A stretch of DNA of 64,000 bases from CAKMMH01 sp927798255 (lineage in GTDB: Bacteria; Bdellovibrionota_C; UBA2361; CAKMMH01), in contig JAXFOK010000037.1 of NCBI GenBank assembly GCA_034180415.1, positions 1-64,000 of the forward strand. Direction: 5' to 3'. This document shows positions 51,296 through 60,295 of the stretch, one piece after another (within the stretch, counting starts at the first letter, position 1; every line of letters starts with the position of its first letter). The position numbers were made by a program, and so were the translations under genes. The notes below the pieces were generated by a model. The model saw only the letters and a program-made list of their open reading frames with translations, was not told where the DNA came from and searched no databases.

Positions 51296-51501
51296 AGAAA
51301 CACTGATTAATTCAAGATATACCGCAAGGGATATAACAAAGCGTACAAAGTACGCGGCGCTAGGATGGAGTAAGCGAGCAATATTTCGGTAAAAATATTG
51401 TGAGTCTACTCCATTATAAAAAAATCCCTACACAACCGACCCCGCAAGGGTAATGGCACCCGCAAGGGGGCAACTAAAATTTTGCATTAATCAGTATTTC
51501 C
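51296..51501. mobile_element. MITE-like element, full copy, 206 bp
   Basis: Terminal inverted repeats AGAAACACTGATTAAT (51296-51311) and ATTAATCAGTATTTCC (51486-51501) match at 14 of 16 positions. Both sides carry TTAG (51292-51295, 51502-51505), a YTAR-type target duplication as for IS5-group transposases. Inside is a long hairpin (ATGGAGTA...TACTCCAT with AATATTT/AAATATT). It has no coding capacity and would need a transposase in trans. Its right end abuts the stop codon of the minus-strand gene. Confidence 0.8.
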
Positions 51502-51816
51502 TTAGAATTTTGAATTCTTAAACCCAACATAATCATCAGACTTAGCATTTTGTGGCTTGTTTGTATATTCAAAGCCGACTTCTTTTTTAATACTTTCTAA
51601 AATTTCGAAACATAAATCTAAATTACAATTTGGGACAATTATACAAATTAACGAATTTTTAATATCAAGAGTTCTAACAGTTGCAACACCATCATAAATT
51701 TCAAAATAAGATTGCATCATAACAACTTTTTTTTCTGGAACTTTTAAATAAATACAAGATGTTACATCATCTAACTGTTCAATTTTATCTGTACTTTTAT
51801 AACATTTGTTTAGCAT
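51502..51816 (-). CDS. Small protein, possibly DUF4911-like
   Basis: A 104-residue soluble protein. The sequence CIYLKVPEKKVVMMQSYFEI followed by YDGVATVRTLDIKNSLICII and LDLCFEILESIKKEV looks like an alpha-beta fold and resembles the short DUF4911 family found in deltaproteobacteria, whose function is unknown. The stop codon coincides with the target duplication of the MITE-like element, so the original C-terminus may have been slightly different. It is divergent from the histidine-kinase-like gene. Confidence 0.6.
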   Translation of the reverse strand: MLNKCYKSTDKIEQLDDVTSCIYLKVPEKKVVMMQSYFEIYDGVATVRTLDIKNSLICIIVPNCNLDLCFEILESIKKEVGFEYTNKPQNAKSDDYVGFKNSKF

Positions 51817-51855
51817 TCTTTTATTTTTTCCAATAAATATTATAAACTAAAGCTT

Positions 51856-52497
51856 ATGATTACCTCTAGAAAATTATTAACTTATCTACTCCAAGCATTA
51901 ATTCATAAAGAAAGGACTCCACTTGCAACTATTCAAAACGATATGGAATATTTAGCAAGTATTTGTAAAAATGACGAAACAAATGAGATTAATACTTCTG
52001 TTAAAAATTCTATAAGTAAAATAAACAATATTTTAGATAATGCTATTTTTGTAATGAATAATCAAGATGACAAAAAAGAAGAAACCTTTTTGATATCTGA
52101 TTTAAAAACAATAAATACTTTAATTCTTAACGATAACGATTATCCTAATGAAAAAATTACAACAAATAAAAATGATTTATTTAATTATTTTAAACTATTA
52201 GCAAGTTCATTAAGTTCATTACATCTCCTTTCTTCAAGCAAGGATAAACTTCTTCTTAATGTTAATAAAGAAGGGAACTCCCTTTTACTTACCTCATCTT
52301 TTAAAACAATTGAAACAAATAGTTTTGAAACAGAAAAAAATTTTAATTTACTTTGTGAATATATTAATATTAAGAATAACATTGATTCTATTGATAGTTT
52401 ACTTTCAGATATCTTACTTATCGATTTAGGGCTAAGTTTAAACCTTAAAGCAAATAAAGATTATATTTTCCTAACAATTAAAGGATTTAATGTATGA
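51856..52497 (+). CDS. Histidine-kinase-like protein with DHp domain but no clear ATPase domain
   Basis: A 213-residue soluble protein. The N-terminus has an H-box: LLTYLLQALIHKERTPLATI, with His in HKERTPLA as in HExRTPL of sensor kinases. A second helix with INNILDNAIF follows. The C-terminal 110 residues would be the place of the ATP-binding domain, but I see none of the N, G1, F or G2 boxes. It overlaps the NtrC-type gene by four bases (ATGA), so the two form a pair. It may be a degenerate kinase acting as phosphotransfer protein or phosphatase. Confidence 0.65.
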   Translation: MITSRKLLTYLLQALIHKERTPLATIQNDMEYLASICKNDETNEINTSVKNSISKINNILDNAIFVMNNQDDKKEETFLISDLKTINTLILNDNDYPNEKITTNKNDLFNYFKLLASSLSSLHLLSSSKDKLLLNVNKEGNSLLLTSSFKTIETNSFETEKNFNLLCEYINIKNNIDSIDSLLSDILLIDLGLSLNLKANKDYIFLTIKGFNV

Positions 52498-53903
52498 CAG
52501 CTAATTCTATATTACTTGTAGATGACGATAAAGATTATACCCAAAGTTTAAAACGTGCCTTAATAGTAAAAGGAATAAAGGAAAATATTCTTACAGCTTC
52601 AACCCCACTTGAATCAATAAAAATACTAAAATCAAAAAGTCCAAATGTAGCAATTGTTGATTTAGAATTAGACTCATCAAAAGGTGTTGAAAGTGGATAT
52701 AGCCTATTAAAGCAAATTTTAGATGAAGATAAAACTTGTAAAGTTATAATTCTAACCGGGCACTCATCTTCTGAGTATGGGATAAAGGCGATAAAATTTG
52801 GTGCATCAAATTTCCTAAAGAAACCAGCAGATATAAATCATCTTATTGTACTTATTAAAGATGCAATTGAGCAATCTTTAATGCTTAGAGAGTATGAAAA
52901 TTTAAAACAAGATATTAATCAAAAAAATATAGAAAATTTTATAATTGGTGAAAGTGATGAAATAAAACAAATTAGAGATGAGGTGTTATTTCTTGGGCAA
53001 AATAATTCACCAATATTAATTATGGGAGAAACAGGAACAGGAAAAGGACTTATTGCAAAATCAATTCATCTTTTTGGAAAATATAAAGACAAGCAATTTG
53101 TAAGGTATCAGCCAAATTATTTATCAAATGATTTAACAAACTCAGATTTTTTTGGACATAAAAAAGGAAGCTTTACAGGAGCATTAGAAGATAAAAAAGG
53201 ACTTCTTGAGCTTTCAAATAATGGAACATTCTTTTTAGATGAAGTAGCACTGCTTCCTATTGAAATACAAATTGCACTTCTTACAACTTTACAAGAACAT
53301 AAAATTAGAAGAATTGGTGATACAAAAGAAATTAATGTTGATTTTCGTCTTATTTGTGCGACAAATGAAGATATAAACGAGGCTATTAGTGATAATAGAC
53401 TTCGTTTAGATTTTTATCATAGAATTGCACATAGTGTTATTAAACTTCCACCTTTAAGAGAGAGAAAAGAAGATATAAAACCTTTAACTTTATATTTTTT
53501 AAATGAACTTTCTAAAAAAGAAGATATTTTAATTCAAGATATTAATAAAAAAGCATTAGATAAATTAAAAGCACATTCATTTAAAGGTAACATTAGAGAG
53601 CTTGAAGCAATAATAGAAGTTAGTGCATATAAGGCTAATTTTAAAAATAAAAGAGTTATCGAAGAAGAAGATATTTTATTTAATGAAAATAAAATTCTAA
53701 ATAATGCAAAAGAAAAAATTTCTAATGACAACTTAGAAAATAGTATATTAAATGATGATTCATTATCATTTAAAGATAAAATTAATAAAATAAAAAAATC
53801 AATTATTCAAAATGAATTAAAAAAATATAACGACAATCAAATGCAAACCGCAAAAGCATTAGGAATTGATAGAACAACGCTAATAAGGATTTTAGAAAAA
53901 TAA
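52494..53903 (+). CDS. Sigma-54-dependent response regulator (NtrC/FlrC/FlgR type)
   Basis: A 469-residue activator with three domains. Receiver domain 1-120: VDDDKDY acidic pocket and phospho-acceptor Asp at about 56 (VAIVDLELD). AAA+ domain about 150-380: Walker A GETGTGKGLIAKSI, the sigma-54 contact loop KKGSFTGALEDKKG (GSFTGA in place of GAFTGA), Walker B NGTFFLDEVALL, and FYHRIAHSVIKLPPLRERKE. C-terminal Fis-type HTH: NQMQTAKALGIDRTTLIRIL. It is coupled with the histidine-kinase-like gene. The sigma-54 promoter at flgE makes flagellar control the best guess. Confidence 0.92.
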   Translation: MTANSILLVDDDKDYTQSLKRALIVKGIKENILTASTPLESIKILKSKSPNVAIVDLELDSSKGVESGYSLLKQILDEDKTCKVIILTGHSSSEYGIKAIKFGASNFLKKPADINHLIVLIKDAIEQSLMLREYENLKQDINQKNIENFIIGESDEIKQIRDEVLFLGQNNSPILIMGETGTGKGLIAKSIHLFGKYKDKQFVRYQPNYLSNDLTNSDFFGHKKGSFTGALEDKKGLLELSNNGTFFLDEVALLPIEIQIALLTTLQEHKIRRIGDTKEINVDFRLICATNEDINEAISDNRLRLDFYHRIAHSVIKLPPLRERKEDIKPLTLYFLNELSKKEDILIQDINKKALDKLKAHSFKGNIRELEAIIEVSAYKANFKNKRVIEEEDILFNENKILNNAKEKISNDNLENSILNDDSLSFKDKINKIKKSIIQNELKKYNDNQMQTAKALGIDRTTLIRILEK

Positions 53904-53952
53904 AGATGCCGAAATCAGACTCACTGATATCTAATTAATCATAAAAAAATTA

Positions 53953-55152
53953 TTACTCTAATATTTCATCAACTGTTTTATAAAATTTTTGAATTATCGT
54001 ATCCCAATTATAATTTGTCTTAACATAATTATATCCGTTTTCTGCTCTTAAATGATTATTAATTCTTTTTTCTTCAATTAAATTATTTATAGATGTAGCA
54101 AACTCTCTTTTATTTGAAAAAGTAAATCCACCATTAGAATTTTTAACATGATACGATGTAACTTTACAAAATCCACTAACTAGCACAGGAACTTTTAATC
54201 CCCAAGCTTCCATTATTACAATTGAAAACGACTCATTTACTGACGGCTGACAAAGTGCAACAGAATGTTTTATAAGTCTTTGTTTGTCTTTTTCACTGGT
54301 ATATCCAATATCTATAATATCATCTCTTAATTTAGCTTCTTTTCTCTGTAAATCATCAAATGAACCACCACCTGCAATAACTAATTTTAAATCACTTGGA
54401 AGCTTCTTATCATTTTTTAAAGATACAAAATAATCTACAAGTAAATGAACATTTTTTCCCGTTTCTTTTCTTCCAAAATATATAATATAGTTAAAATCTT
54501 CTTCAAAATATGGAGTTAAGCTTTCTCTTTCTTTATCACTTATTAAAATAAATCCCATTCCTACACTATCTCCCTTTATAGAATCACCATAAAGAGATTT
54601 TGCTAAAAATTTTTCAGGCTCTGCATTAAACACAAATCCTCTTACTTGCCTAAACATACTTGCTACAACATCAGTGTAGGCATAAATTTCATCATGAAGA
54701 CAAGGAATCAAAATACTTTTTTGAGGTGCAATTAAACTTCCCCAAAAAGTAGTACCAAAAAGATAAGGAGCAAAAAAAATTGCTCTATATTTTTCATGAT
54801 TACTTTTTATATAATTATAAAGTCCTGTAGAATTTACACTGTTTTTCATCCATAAAAGCTGTTTTTCAAGTGGAAGCAATTTATTCTCACTTAACTCTAT
54901 TTGATACGGAATCCATTCTTCTAAATTTCTTTCATCAACTAAAAATCTTTTAACATTAACTTTGTCTTCTACGACTTCTTCTTCTTTTAAAGCGTTTTCC
55001 CAAGTCCTATTATCAATAGCACAAGTTGTTAATACATCAATATTATCTCCGTTTTTTGCAAGTCTTTCTGCAAACTCTCTTACTAGAGTCTCACAACCTC
55101 CTGCAACTTTTTTACCATACCTTGGAACAACAAACGCAAAATTATTAGTCAT
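53953..55152 (-). CDS. GT4-family glycosyltransferase
   Basis: A 399-residue glycosyltransferase. N-terminal acceptor fold with PRYGKKVAGGCETLVREFAE (Gly-Gly loop), C-terminal donor fold with IYFGRKETGKNVHLLVDYF, then CQPSVNESFSIVIMEAWGLK with E-x7-E. It belongs to a run of three glycosyltransferase genes on the minus strand, likely for surface polysaccharide or protein glycosylation. A GC-rich repeat patch stands directly in front of its start. Confidence 0.85.
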   Translation of the reverse strand: MTNNFAFVVPRYGKKVAGGCETLVREFAERLAKNGDNIDVLTTCAIDNRTWENALKEEEVVEDKVNVKRFLVDERNLEEWIPYQIELSENKLLPLEKQLLWMKNSVNSTGLYNYIKSNHEKYRAIFFAPYLFGTTFWGSLIAPQKSILIPCLHDEIYAYTDVVASMFRQVRGFVFNAEPEKFLAKSLYGDSIKGDSVGMGFILISDKERESLTPYFEEDFNYIIYFGRKETGKNVHLLVDYFVSLKNDKKLPSDLKLVIAGGGSFDDLQRKEAKLRDDIIDIGYTSEKDKQRLIKHSVALCQPSVNESFSIVIMEAWGLKVPVLVSGFCKVTSYHVKNSNGGFTFSNKREFATSINNLIEEKRINNHLRAENGYNYVKTNYNWDTIIQKFYKTVDEILE

Positions 55153-55365
55153 AATTTTTATCCTTTATGGGGCACCCTTTCAGGGTGCATGTTTCGTGCG
55201 TGCATCCGCGCAACCAGGCACCGCACGCAAGCGTGCTACGGAATGCCCCTTTAGGGCATCTTAATAGTTAAAAATAGTAAATAAAATTATAATTACAAAA
55301 TATCTTGTAATTTTTTTACTTCATTACACTTTTTATTCAAAAATTTTTCATTAAATTGTGAATGA
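55153..55365. repeat. GC-rich palindromic repeat cluster between glycosyltransferase genes
   Basis: Hairpins GCACCCtttcaGGGTGC (55171-55187), GCACGCaaGCGTGC, and ATGCCCctttaGGGCAT follow each other in about 90 bases. The 31-base stretch 55217-55247 (from GGCACCGCACGC to GGAATGCC) matches 63720-63750 at 26 positions. The rest (55265-55365) is AT-rich. Confidence 0.65.
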
Positions 55366-56565
55366 TTATATTAAATTTAATTCTTCCCTAACATCCATTA
55401 AATAATCATCACGCTTGCTAAATGCTTTTTTTAAAACTTTCTTTTTTGCTCGTTCTTTTTGAATTTCAAAATCTTTATAAAATTTAGCAATTTCAACTTT
55501 TATTTGATTAAATAATGTTAAAAGCTCAAACGCAATATTTTTACAAGAAAAATTCATTAAATAATTCTCCTTAAGCGCTTTATAGTCTAACATAATTTTA
55601 TTTTCTTTATAAGCTTTTATAAAAAACTCGATTTCTCTTGATTCATTTACACCTAAAGTAACTTTTGCGATATAATTATTTGGAAAAATTTTTAAATTAT
55701 CTTTAGAATCATTTGAAATCACAAAAACATTATTTTTTAGAGCTTCTGTTATAAAAAATGTATTAAAGTACTCTAATTTTTTTAATAAACATATCGCGAT
55801 ATCTGATCCCTGAAGCTCATTTTGAATATCTTTAACACTATTTTCTAGTACCTTAAAATTTTTTATCTCATTATCATTTAAAAATTTTATAGCATCATTT
55901 ATTTCATTTTTATTTGTAAGCCAAATAAGTTTAAAACTTTCAATATTTTTTAAACTTTGAATCATTTTATGATATCTACTTTTTGCGTGAGTGCTTCCTT
56001 CAAAAACAATTTTTGTAATTTCATTTTGTTTTTTTTCTTTATACTCATTTAATGTAAGAGGATAAGGAATATATGAAATATTATTTTCATAAATAGAATT
56101 TATATTATTTCTTGTAATACATCTTCCCTCTTTAATAACGAAAGGATTTGGAGAAAGTGAAAAGAGTGCTTTTCCTAAATCTCGTTTTATATTATCACAT
56201 TGTGATAATAATAAGTTTGTAATAATTGTTTGTGGTGGAACTACACTTAAATAAAAATCATGAAAAAGTACCACACCAGGCCTTAGCGCAAGATGCACTC
56301 TACAAAAATTTGTACTTTTATCATCTTCTACTTGATAAAAGAAAATATCATAATGCTTTTTATTATCGTGTGAAAATGAAGTTAAATAATTATATACTTT
56401 TAAATCACAAAAAGTATCAGTATTATTTGTATCAGAAAAAATATCAATATCTGCAAATTCTTTTAAATACGGTAAAATACTATTAGAAAAATAAAAAGAT
56501 TTAGAATTTTCTTTTAGTGGTGTAAAAAAAGCAATTTTTAAACGATTATTATTTTCTTTACTCAT
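55366..56565 (-). CDS. Glycosyltransferase-like protein
   Basis: A 399-residue protein with a GT-B-like layout: N-terminal KIAFFTPLKENSKSFYFSNS and VVLFHDFYLSVVPPQ, where HDF resembles the acceptor-side loop of GT4 enzymes; C-terminal EITKIVFEGSTHAKSRYHKM and GSDIAICLLKKLEYFNTFFI. The classical E-x7-E motif is not clear, so the enzyme is divergent. It has no membrane segment. It lies between two GT4 genes on the same strand, which supports the call. Confidence 0.65.
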   Translation of the reverse strand: MSKENNNRLKIAFFTPLKENSKSFYFSNSILPYLKEFADIDIFSDTNNTDTFCDLKVYNYLTSFSHDNKKHYDIFFYQVEDDKSTNFCRVHLALRPGVVLFHDFYLSVVPPQTIITNLLLSQCDNIKRDLGKALFSLSPNPFVIKEGRCITRNNINSIYENNISYIPYPLTLNEYKEKKQNEITKIVFEGSTHAKSRYHKMIQSLKNIESFKLIWLTNKNEINDAIKFLNDNEIKNFKVLENSVKDIQNELQGSDIAICLLKKLEYFNTFFITEALKNNVFVISNDSKDNLKIFPNNYIAKVTLGVNESREIEFFIKAYKENKIMLDYKALKENYLMNFSCKNIAFELLTLFNQIKVEIAKFYKDFEIQKERAKKKVLKKAFSKRDDYLMDVREELNLI

Positions 56566-56584
56566 TTTAAAATCTTTATCTTAC

Positions 56585-57670
56585 CTATTTTTTTGTTGAC
56601 TTATTTTTTAATGGACTAAGTAGTGAATTGATAACATTATCCCAACTAGAATCAAGTAATCCTAAATCATTTACTAATTTATATCCATTTTCTCCCATTT
56701 TCTTTGCTTCATCTTTATTTTCTAAAAGATATTTTATTGCATCAGCAATTCCAATAGGCGTAGGCTCTGTAATTAATCCATTTTCCTTATCTTTTACAAA
56801 CTCTAAAGAACCACCACTATCTGATGCTGTTATTACAGGCTTTTTAGAAGCAAAAGCTTCAAGTGTTACATAACCATAATCTTCATCAAGAGGCGCATAA
56901 TACACAGAAAGTGCATTTGCATAATTTTCTAAGAGTTCCTCATCTGAAATACGCCCTAAAAATTCTACTCTTGAACTTAAATTATGTTTTTCAATGGTAT
57001 TTTCTAAAAAAATCTGCGTTTGAGGCTCATCAAAACTTCCTGCAATCTTTAATTTTACATCTGATTTTATATAAGGAAGTGCTTCAATAAGCATATCAAC
57101 TCTTTTTATTGAGCAAATTCTTCCAACTGATAAAATGTAATTTTCTTGATTTTTAGAGTAATATCTATTTCCTAAAGTTAATGGGGGATAAAGCACATCT
57201 GCCTTAATGCCATTAAATTTCTCGAGACGATTAGCCACATTTTTTGAAATTGCTGAGATATATGCTGATTCTTTTATAACGTTAGTATCAGTTTCATAAA
57301 CTAACTCTCTATATACTTCATCTTCTAAATTATCTAAAACAGCTGAGTATCTTGTGCTATAAAGATCGTAACAAGAACGATCCTGATGAACAAGCCAAAC
57401 ACTTTTTCTAGGATGTTTTGCAAAAAATGTAGGAAATTTTGTAGCTATTACTAAATCAACATCAAAAACACAAAATTTTGATAAGTCTAAACTTCTCCAC
57501 ATTGACGCATACTTAAAAATTTCCTCTTTTTTAAATGGAGAATAAGGTAACGAAATTTCATCAACTCGATGACCTCTTTTTTTAAGCTCTGATATTAAAC
57601 TTCTTACAAGCGCTTCTTGTCCCCCGCCAACAAAAGGAATTTTTACACCTAGTACTAAAATGTTTGCCAT
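56585..57670 (-). CDS. GT4-family glycosyltransferase
   Basis: A 361-residue enzyme of the RfaB/PimB-like type. N-terminus LGVKIPFVGGGQEALVRSLI (Gly-rich acceptor loop), donor side ILSVGRICSIKRVDMLIEAL and YYAPLDEDYGYVTLEAFASK with the E-x7-E motif, and DSGGSLEFV. It is 18 bases downstream of lemA on the same strand and 19 bases upstream of the next glycosyltransferase, so it is in one operon. The sugar is unknown. Confidence 0.88.
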   Translation of the reverse strand: MANILVLGVKIPFVGGGQEALVRSLISELKKRGHRVDEISLPYSPFKKEEIFKYASMWRSLDLSKFCVFDVDLVIATKFPTFFAKHPRKSVWLVHQDRSCYDLYSTRYSAVLDNLEDEVYRELVYETDTNVIKESAYISAISKNVANRLEKFNGIKADVLYPPLTLGNRYYSKNQENYILSVGRICSIKRVDMLIEALPYIKSDVKLKIAGSFDEPQTQIFLENTIEKHNLSSRVEFLGRISDEELLENYANALSVYYAPLDEDYGYVTLEAFASKKPVITASDSGGSLEFVKDKENGLITEPTPIGIADAIKYLLENKDEAKKMGENGYKLVNDLGLLDSSWDNVINSLLSPLKNKSTKK

Positions 57671-57688
57671 AGACCGATATTTTACTTA

Positions 57689-58249
57689 TTAAAACTTAAC
57701 TTTTACATTTTCTCTTTCACTATCTGAGATATCAAAATAGTCTCTCTTTGAAAATCCAAAAATGTTAGCAATAAAAACTGCTGGGAAACTTTCACAAAGA
57801 ATATTATAGTCTTTAACTACTGCATTGTAATATCTTCTTGCGTTTTGTATAGCATCTTCTATTGTACTTAATTGTCCTTGTAAATCTAAGAAATTCTGAT
57901 TTGCTTTTAAATCTGGATAATTTTCTGAAATGGCAAATAATGTCTTTAAAGTACCTGTTAAAGCGTTTTCAGCTTCTGCTTGAGATTTTAAATCACCTTT
58001 ACTTACACCCATTGCAAAATTTCTTGCTTCAACAACTTTTGTCAAAGTTCCTTCTTCGTGTGATGCATATCCTTTTACTGTTTCAACTAAATTAGGGATT
58101 AAATCGTAACGTCTTTTTAACTGAACATCTATTCCACTATAAGATTCGTCCGCATTATTTTTAAGTTTTATAAATCTATTATATAAGCCTGCAACCCAAG
58201 CTAAAATCACACCTACTACACCTAAAAATCCAAGAAAAACTGTTCCCAT
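57689..58249 (-). CDS. lemA: LemA family protein
   Basis: A 186-residue membrane-anchored protein of unknown role. One N-terminal membrane helix (GVVGVILAWVAGLYNRFI) is followed by the family signature LKNNADESYSGIDVQLKRRY and DLIPNLVETVKGYASHEEGT, then the helical LTGTLKTLFAISENYPDLKA and ESFPAVFIANIFGF. Length and all blocks match LemA. It is first in the run leading into the glycosyltransferases. Confidence 0.93.
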   Translation of the reverse strand: MGTVFLGFLGVVGVILAWVAGLYNRFIKLKNNADESYSGIDVQLKRRYDLIPNLVETVKGYASHEEGTLTKVVEARNFAMGVSKGDLKSQAEAENALTGTLKTLFAISENYPDLKANQNFLDLQGQLSTIEDAIQNARRYYNAVVKDYNILCESFPAVFIANIFGFSKRDYFDISDSERENVKVKF

Positions 58250-58349
58250 AATATTTCTTCCTTAGCTTAAATTATAAAACGAAAGTAATATAAGATTTGA
58301 GCCAACTTTTTATAGCCAAAAAGCTATAAAAAGTTAACTAAGTTTGTAA

Positions 58350-58757
58350 TTAATCCCAACCTGCTGTTTCGAAGCCTTTTTTAGCAAGACATCTTTCTAC
58401 AAAGTTTTTGTAATCTTGGCTATGTCCTGAACTATCATTAAGTCCTGAAGCAACACCTAGCATACCTCCTATTGCAGCTCCTGCACCAGTTCCACGTCCT
58501 GCTTTTCCAAAAACTGCTCCACCTACTGCACCAGTTGCAGCACCAAGTCCTGCACCAACTGCACCTTGTTTTGCAGCTTCTAATGCCATATTTTTCTTAG
58601 GAACGTATTGATCAGCTAGTGCCATGCATTCGTCAATTGCTCTTTCTTGAGAGTAATAATCAGTTCTTTGATATTTTGAATTAGGATATAGTCTCGGTCT
58701 TGATTCTACACAAGAAATCATTCCTAGTGCTAATAAAAAAAGTAATGCTTTTTTCAT
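58350..58757 (-). CDS. Glycine-zipper lipoprotein
   Basis: A 135-residue lipoprotein: lipobox GMISC (Cys at about 16). The centre is a long glycine zipper, GAVGAGLGAATGAVGGAVFG followed by GRGTGAGAAIGGMLGVASGL, able to pack into membranes. The end, YKNFVERCLAKKGFETAGWD, is the family-type Cys-containing tail of small glycine-zipper proteins in which FVERCLxxKGYexxGW is typical. The role is unknown, likely outer-membrane integrity. Confidence 0.8.
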   Translation of the reverse strand: MKKALLFLLALGMISCVESRPRLYPNSKYQRTDYYSQERAIDECMALADQYVPKKNMALEAAKQGAVGAGLGAATGAVGGAVFGKAGRGTGAGAAIGGMLGVASGLNDSSGHSQDYKNFVERCLAKKGFETAGWD

Positions 58758-58802
58758 ATTATTTAACCTCAGTAAAAATAATAAAATAAAAAACTTTTTA
58801 AA

Positions 58803-58961
58803 TTACATTTCTGTAAAATCGTCTTTTGAAACACCGCATTCTGGACATGACCAATCGCTTGGAATATCCTCAAATTTTGTTCCTGGCGCTATACCATGTT
58901 CTATATCACCTTTTTCTTCATCGTAGATATACCCACATATTGTACATTGATATTTTTTCAT
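58803..58961 (-). CDS. Rubredoxin
   Basis: A 52-residue electron carrier with one iron bound by four cysteines: KYQCTICGYIYDEEKGD and DWSCPECGVSKDDF. The middle part PGTKFEDIPSDW is the classical rubredoxin sequence. The start has AGGAG spaced six bases. A rubredoxin suggests handling of oxygen or peroxide, common in microaerobic or anaerobic organisms. It lies 45 bases upstream of the glycine-zipper lipoprotein gene on the same strand. Confidence 0.95.
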   Translation of the reverse strand: MKKYQCTICGYIYDEEKGDIEHGIAPGTKFEDIPSDWSCPECGVSKDDFTEM

Positions 58962-59055
58962 TTTAAACTCCTTATTTTTAATTATTATAAAACATAATAA
59001 TATTTTATATAGGATTTAAAAAAGACGCAATCTTAAGAATTTAGTTACATTCTCT

Positions 59056-59064
59056 CCCCCCCCC
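59056..59064. repeat. Nine-C homopolymer
   Basis: A run of nine C in a region of very low G+C, 190 bases downstream of the Fic gene and about 95 bases upstream of rubredoxin. On the minus strand it is a G9. No complete gene spans it. Confidence 0.95.
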
Positions 59065-59251
59065 TTTACCTCATTACCATTTACATAATACATGATTATT
59101 TATTATGTACATGATAGGTTTATTTATAATAGGGTGTTCAAAATATAAAAATCAACTGAAATGCAAGAAAAATGTTTTAGTGGCTAAAAGTGTGTATATG
59201 CACATAAGTTGTGCCAACATAAAAATGTTTTTATATTAAATTTAAAATAGA

Positions 59252-60295
59252 TTACTTTATATACTTAGCACTTTTTGTTGAGCCAATTTTTTTTATTTTT
59301 CCATCATTTAACATTGAGGCTAATACGGCTTCAATTGTTGTTAATGAAATATCTGGAAGTAAAGCTTGAAGTTCTTTTTTGCTTATTGGTAAAAATGAAT
59401 TCATTATAGCACTTTCTATCCTTTTCTTTTTACTAACTTTTTTTGTTCCTAACGTTAAAAATCTTTTATCTAATTCTTTATAACATAAATAAAGCGTATA
59501 AAGAAAATTTTCAATAAATGGAATATAATCATTTTGATTATCATGCCAACCAATTGAAGAACGTTTCAAAGCTTCATAATAGTTTCCTTTCATTTTATTA
59601 ATTTGTTCTTCAAAAGAAATATATTTTGAAATATCAAAACCACTTTTATAAAGAAGAAATAGTGTAAGCAATCGACTTATTCTTCCATTGCCATCTCTAA
59701 AAGGGTGAATACAAAGAAAGTCTAAAATAACACATGGAATTAAAAGTAGTCCATCAATTAAAGAATCATCGCGTGCTTCCATATATGCTAATATAAGCTC
59801 TTTCATTGCCTTAGGTGTATCTTGTGATGATACTAGAACCCATCTTACAAAACTTGTTCCATCTTTATAACTTTCTCTAATAATATTATCTTCTGTTTTA
59901 TAACTGCCACCATAAGAGACTTCTATTTTTTCTAATAAAATTTTATGAAGATTGAGTATTAAATCTTCATTTAGTGACATTTTATCACTATCTGAATGAA
60001 TAAGATTAAGGGCATTTTTGTATCCTAATATTTCTTGCTCGTTATGATTAAGGGGAGCTGAACTTTGATTTACTATTTCTTCAATACGTTTATCAGTCGT
60101 TACTATTCCTTCAATTTCATTGCTACCTTTAACAGATTGAACAATAGCTATTTTTTGAAGTGCGGTAAAAATATCAGGATATATATTTTTTTTCTCTTCT
60201 TCTAAGTTTTTAAGGGTATATATCGCATTAGTAAAAGTCATAAAATTAACTGGAACTTTAATATTGCGAAGAAATGAATAATCGAATCGTCTCAT
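59252..60295 (-). CDS. Fic-domain protein, class II (adenylyltransferase-type)
   Basis: A 347-residue Fic protein that probably transfers AMP to protein hydroxyls. The active loop is complete: HPFRDGNGRISRLLTLFLLY. The inhibitory helix motif (S/T)xxxE(G/N) is in SVKGSNEIEGIVTTD (SNEIEG), N-terminal to the Fic core, which makes it class II, self-inhibited. A winged-helix-like domain follows at the C-terminus (RIESAIMNSFLPISKKELQA). Such soluble Fic proteins are mostly regulators or toxins, often mobile. No antitoxin is adjacent. No T3SS signal can be judged. Confidence 0.93.
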   Translation of the reverse strand: MRRFDYSFLRNIKVPVNFMTFTNAIYTLKNLEEEKKNIYPDIFTALQKIAIVQSVKGSNEIEGIVTTDKRIEEIVNQSSAPLNHNEQEILGYKNALNLIHSDSDKMSLNEDLILNLHKILLEKIEVSYGGSYKTEDNIIRESYKDGTSFVRWVLVSSQDTPKAMKELILAYMEARDDSLIDGLLLIPCVILDFLCIHPFRDGNGRISRLLTLFLLYKSGFDISKYISFEEQINKMKGNYYEALKRSSIGWHDNQNDYIPFIENFLYTLYLCYKELDKRFLTLGTKKVSKKKRIESAIMNSFLPISKKELQALLPDISLTTIEAVLASMLNDGKIKKIGSTKSAKYIK

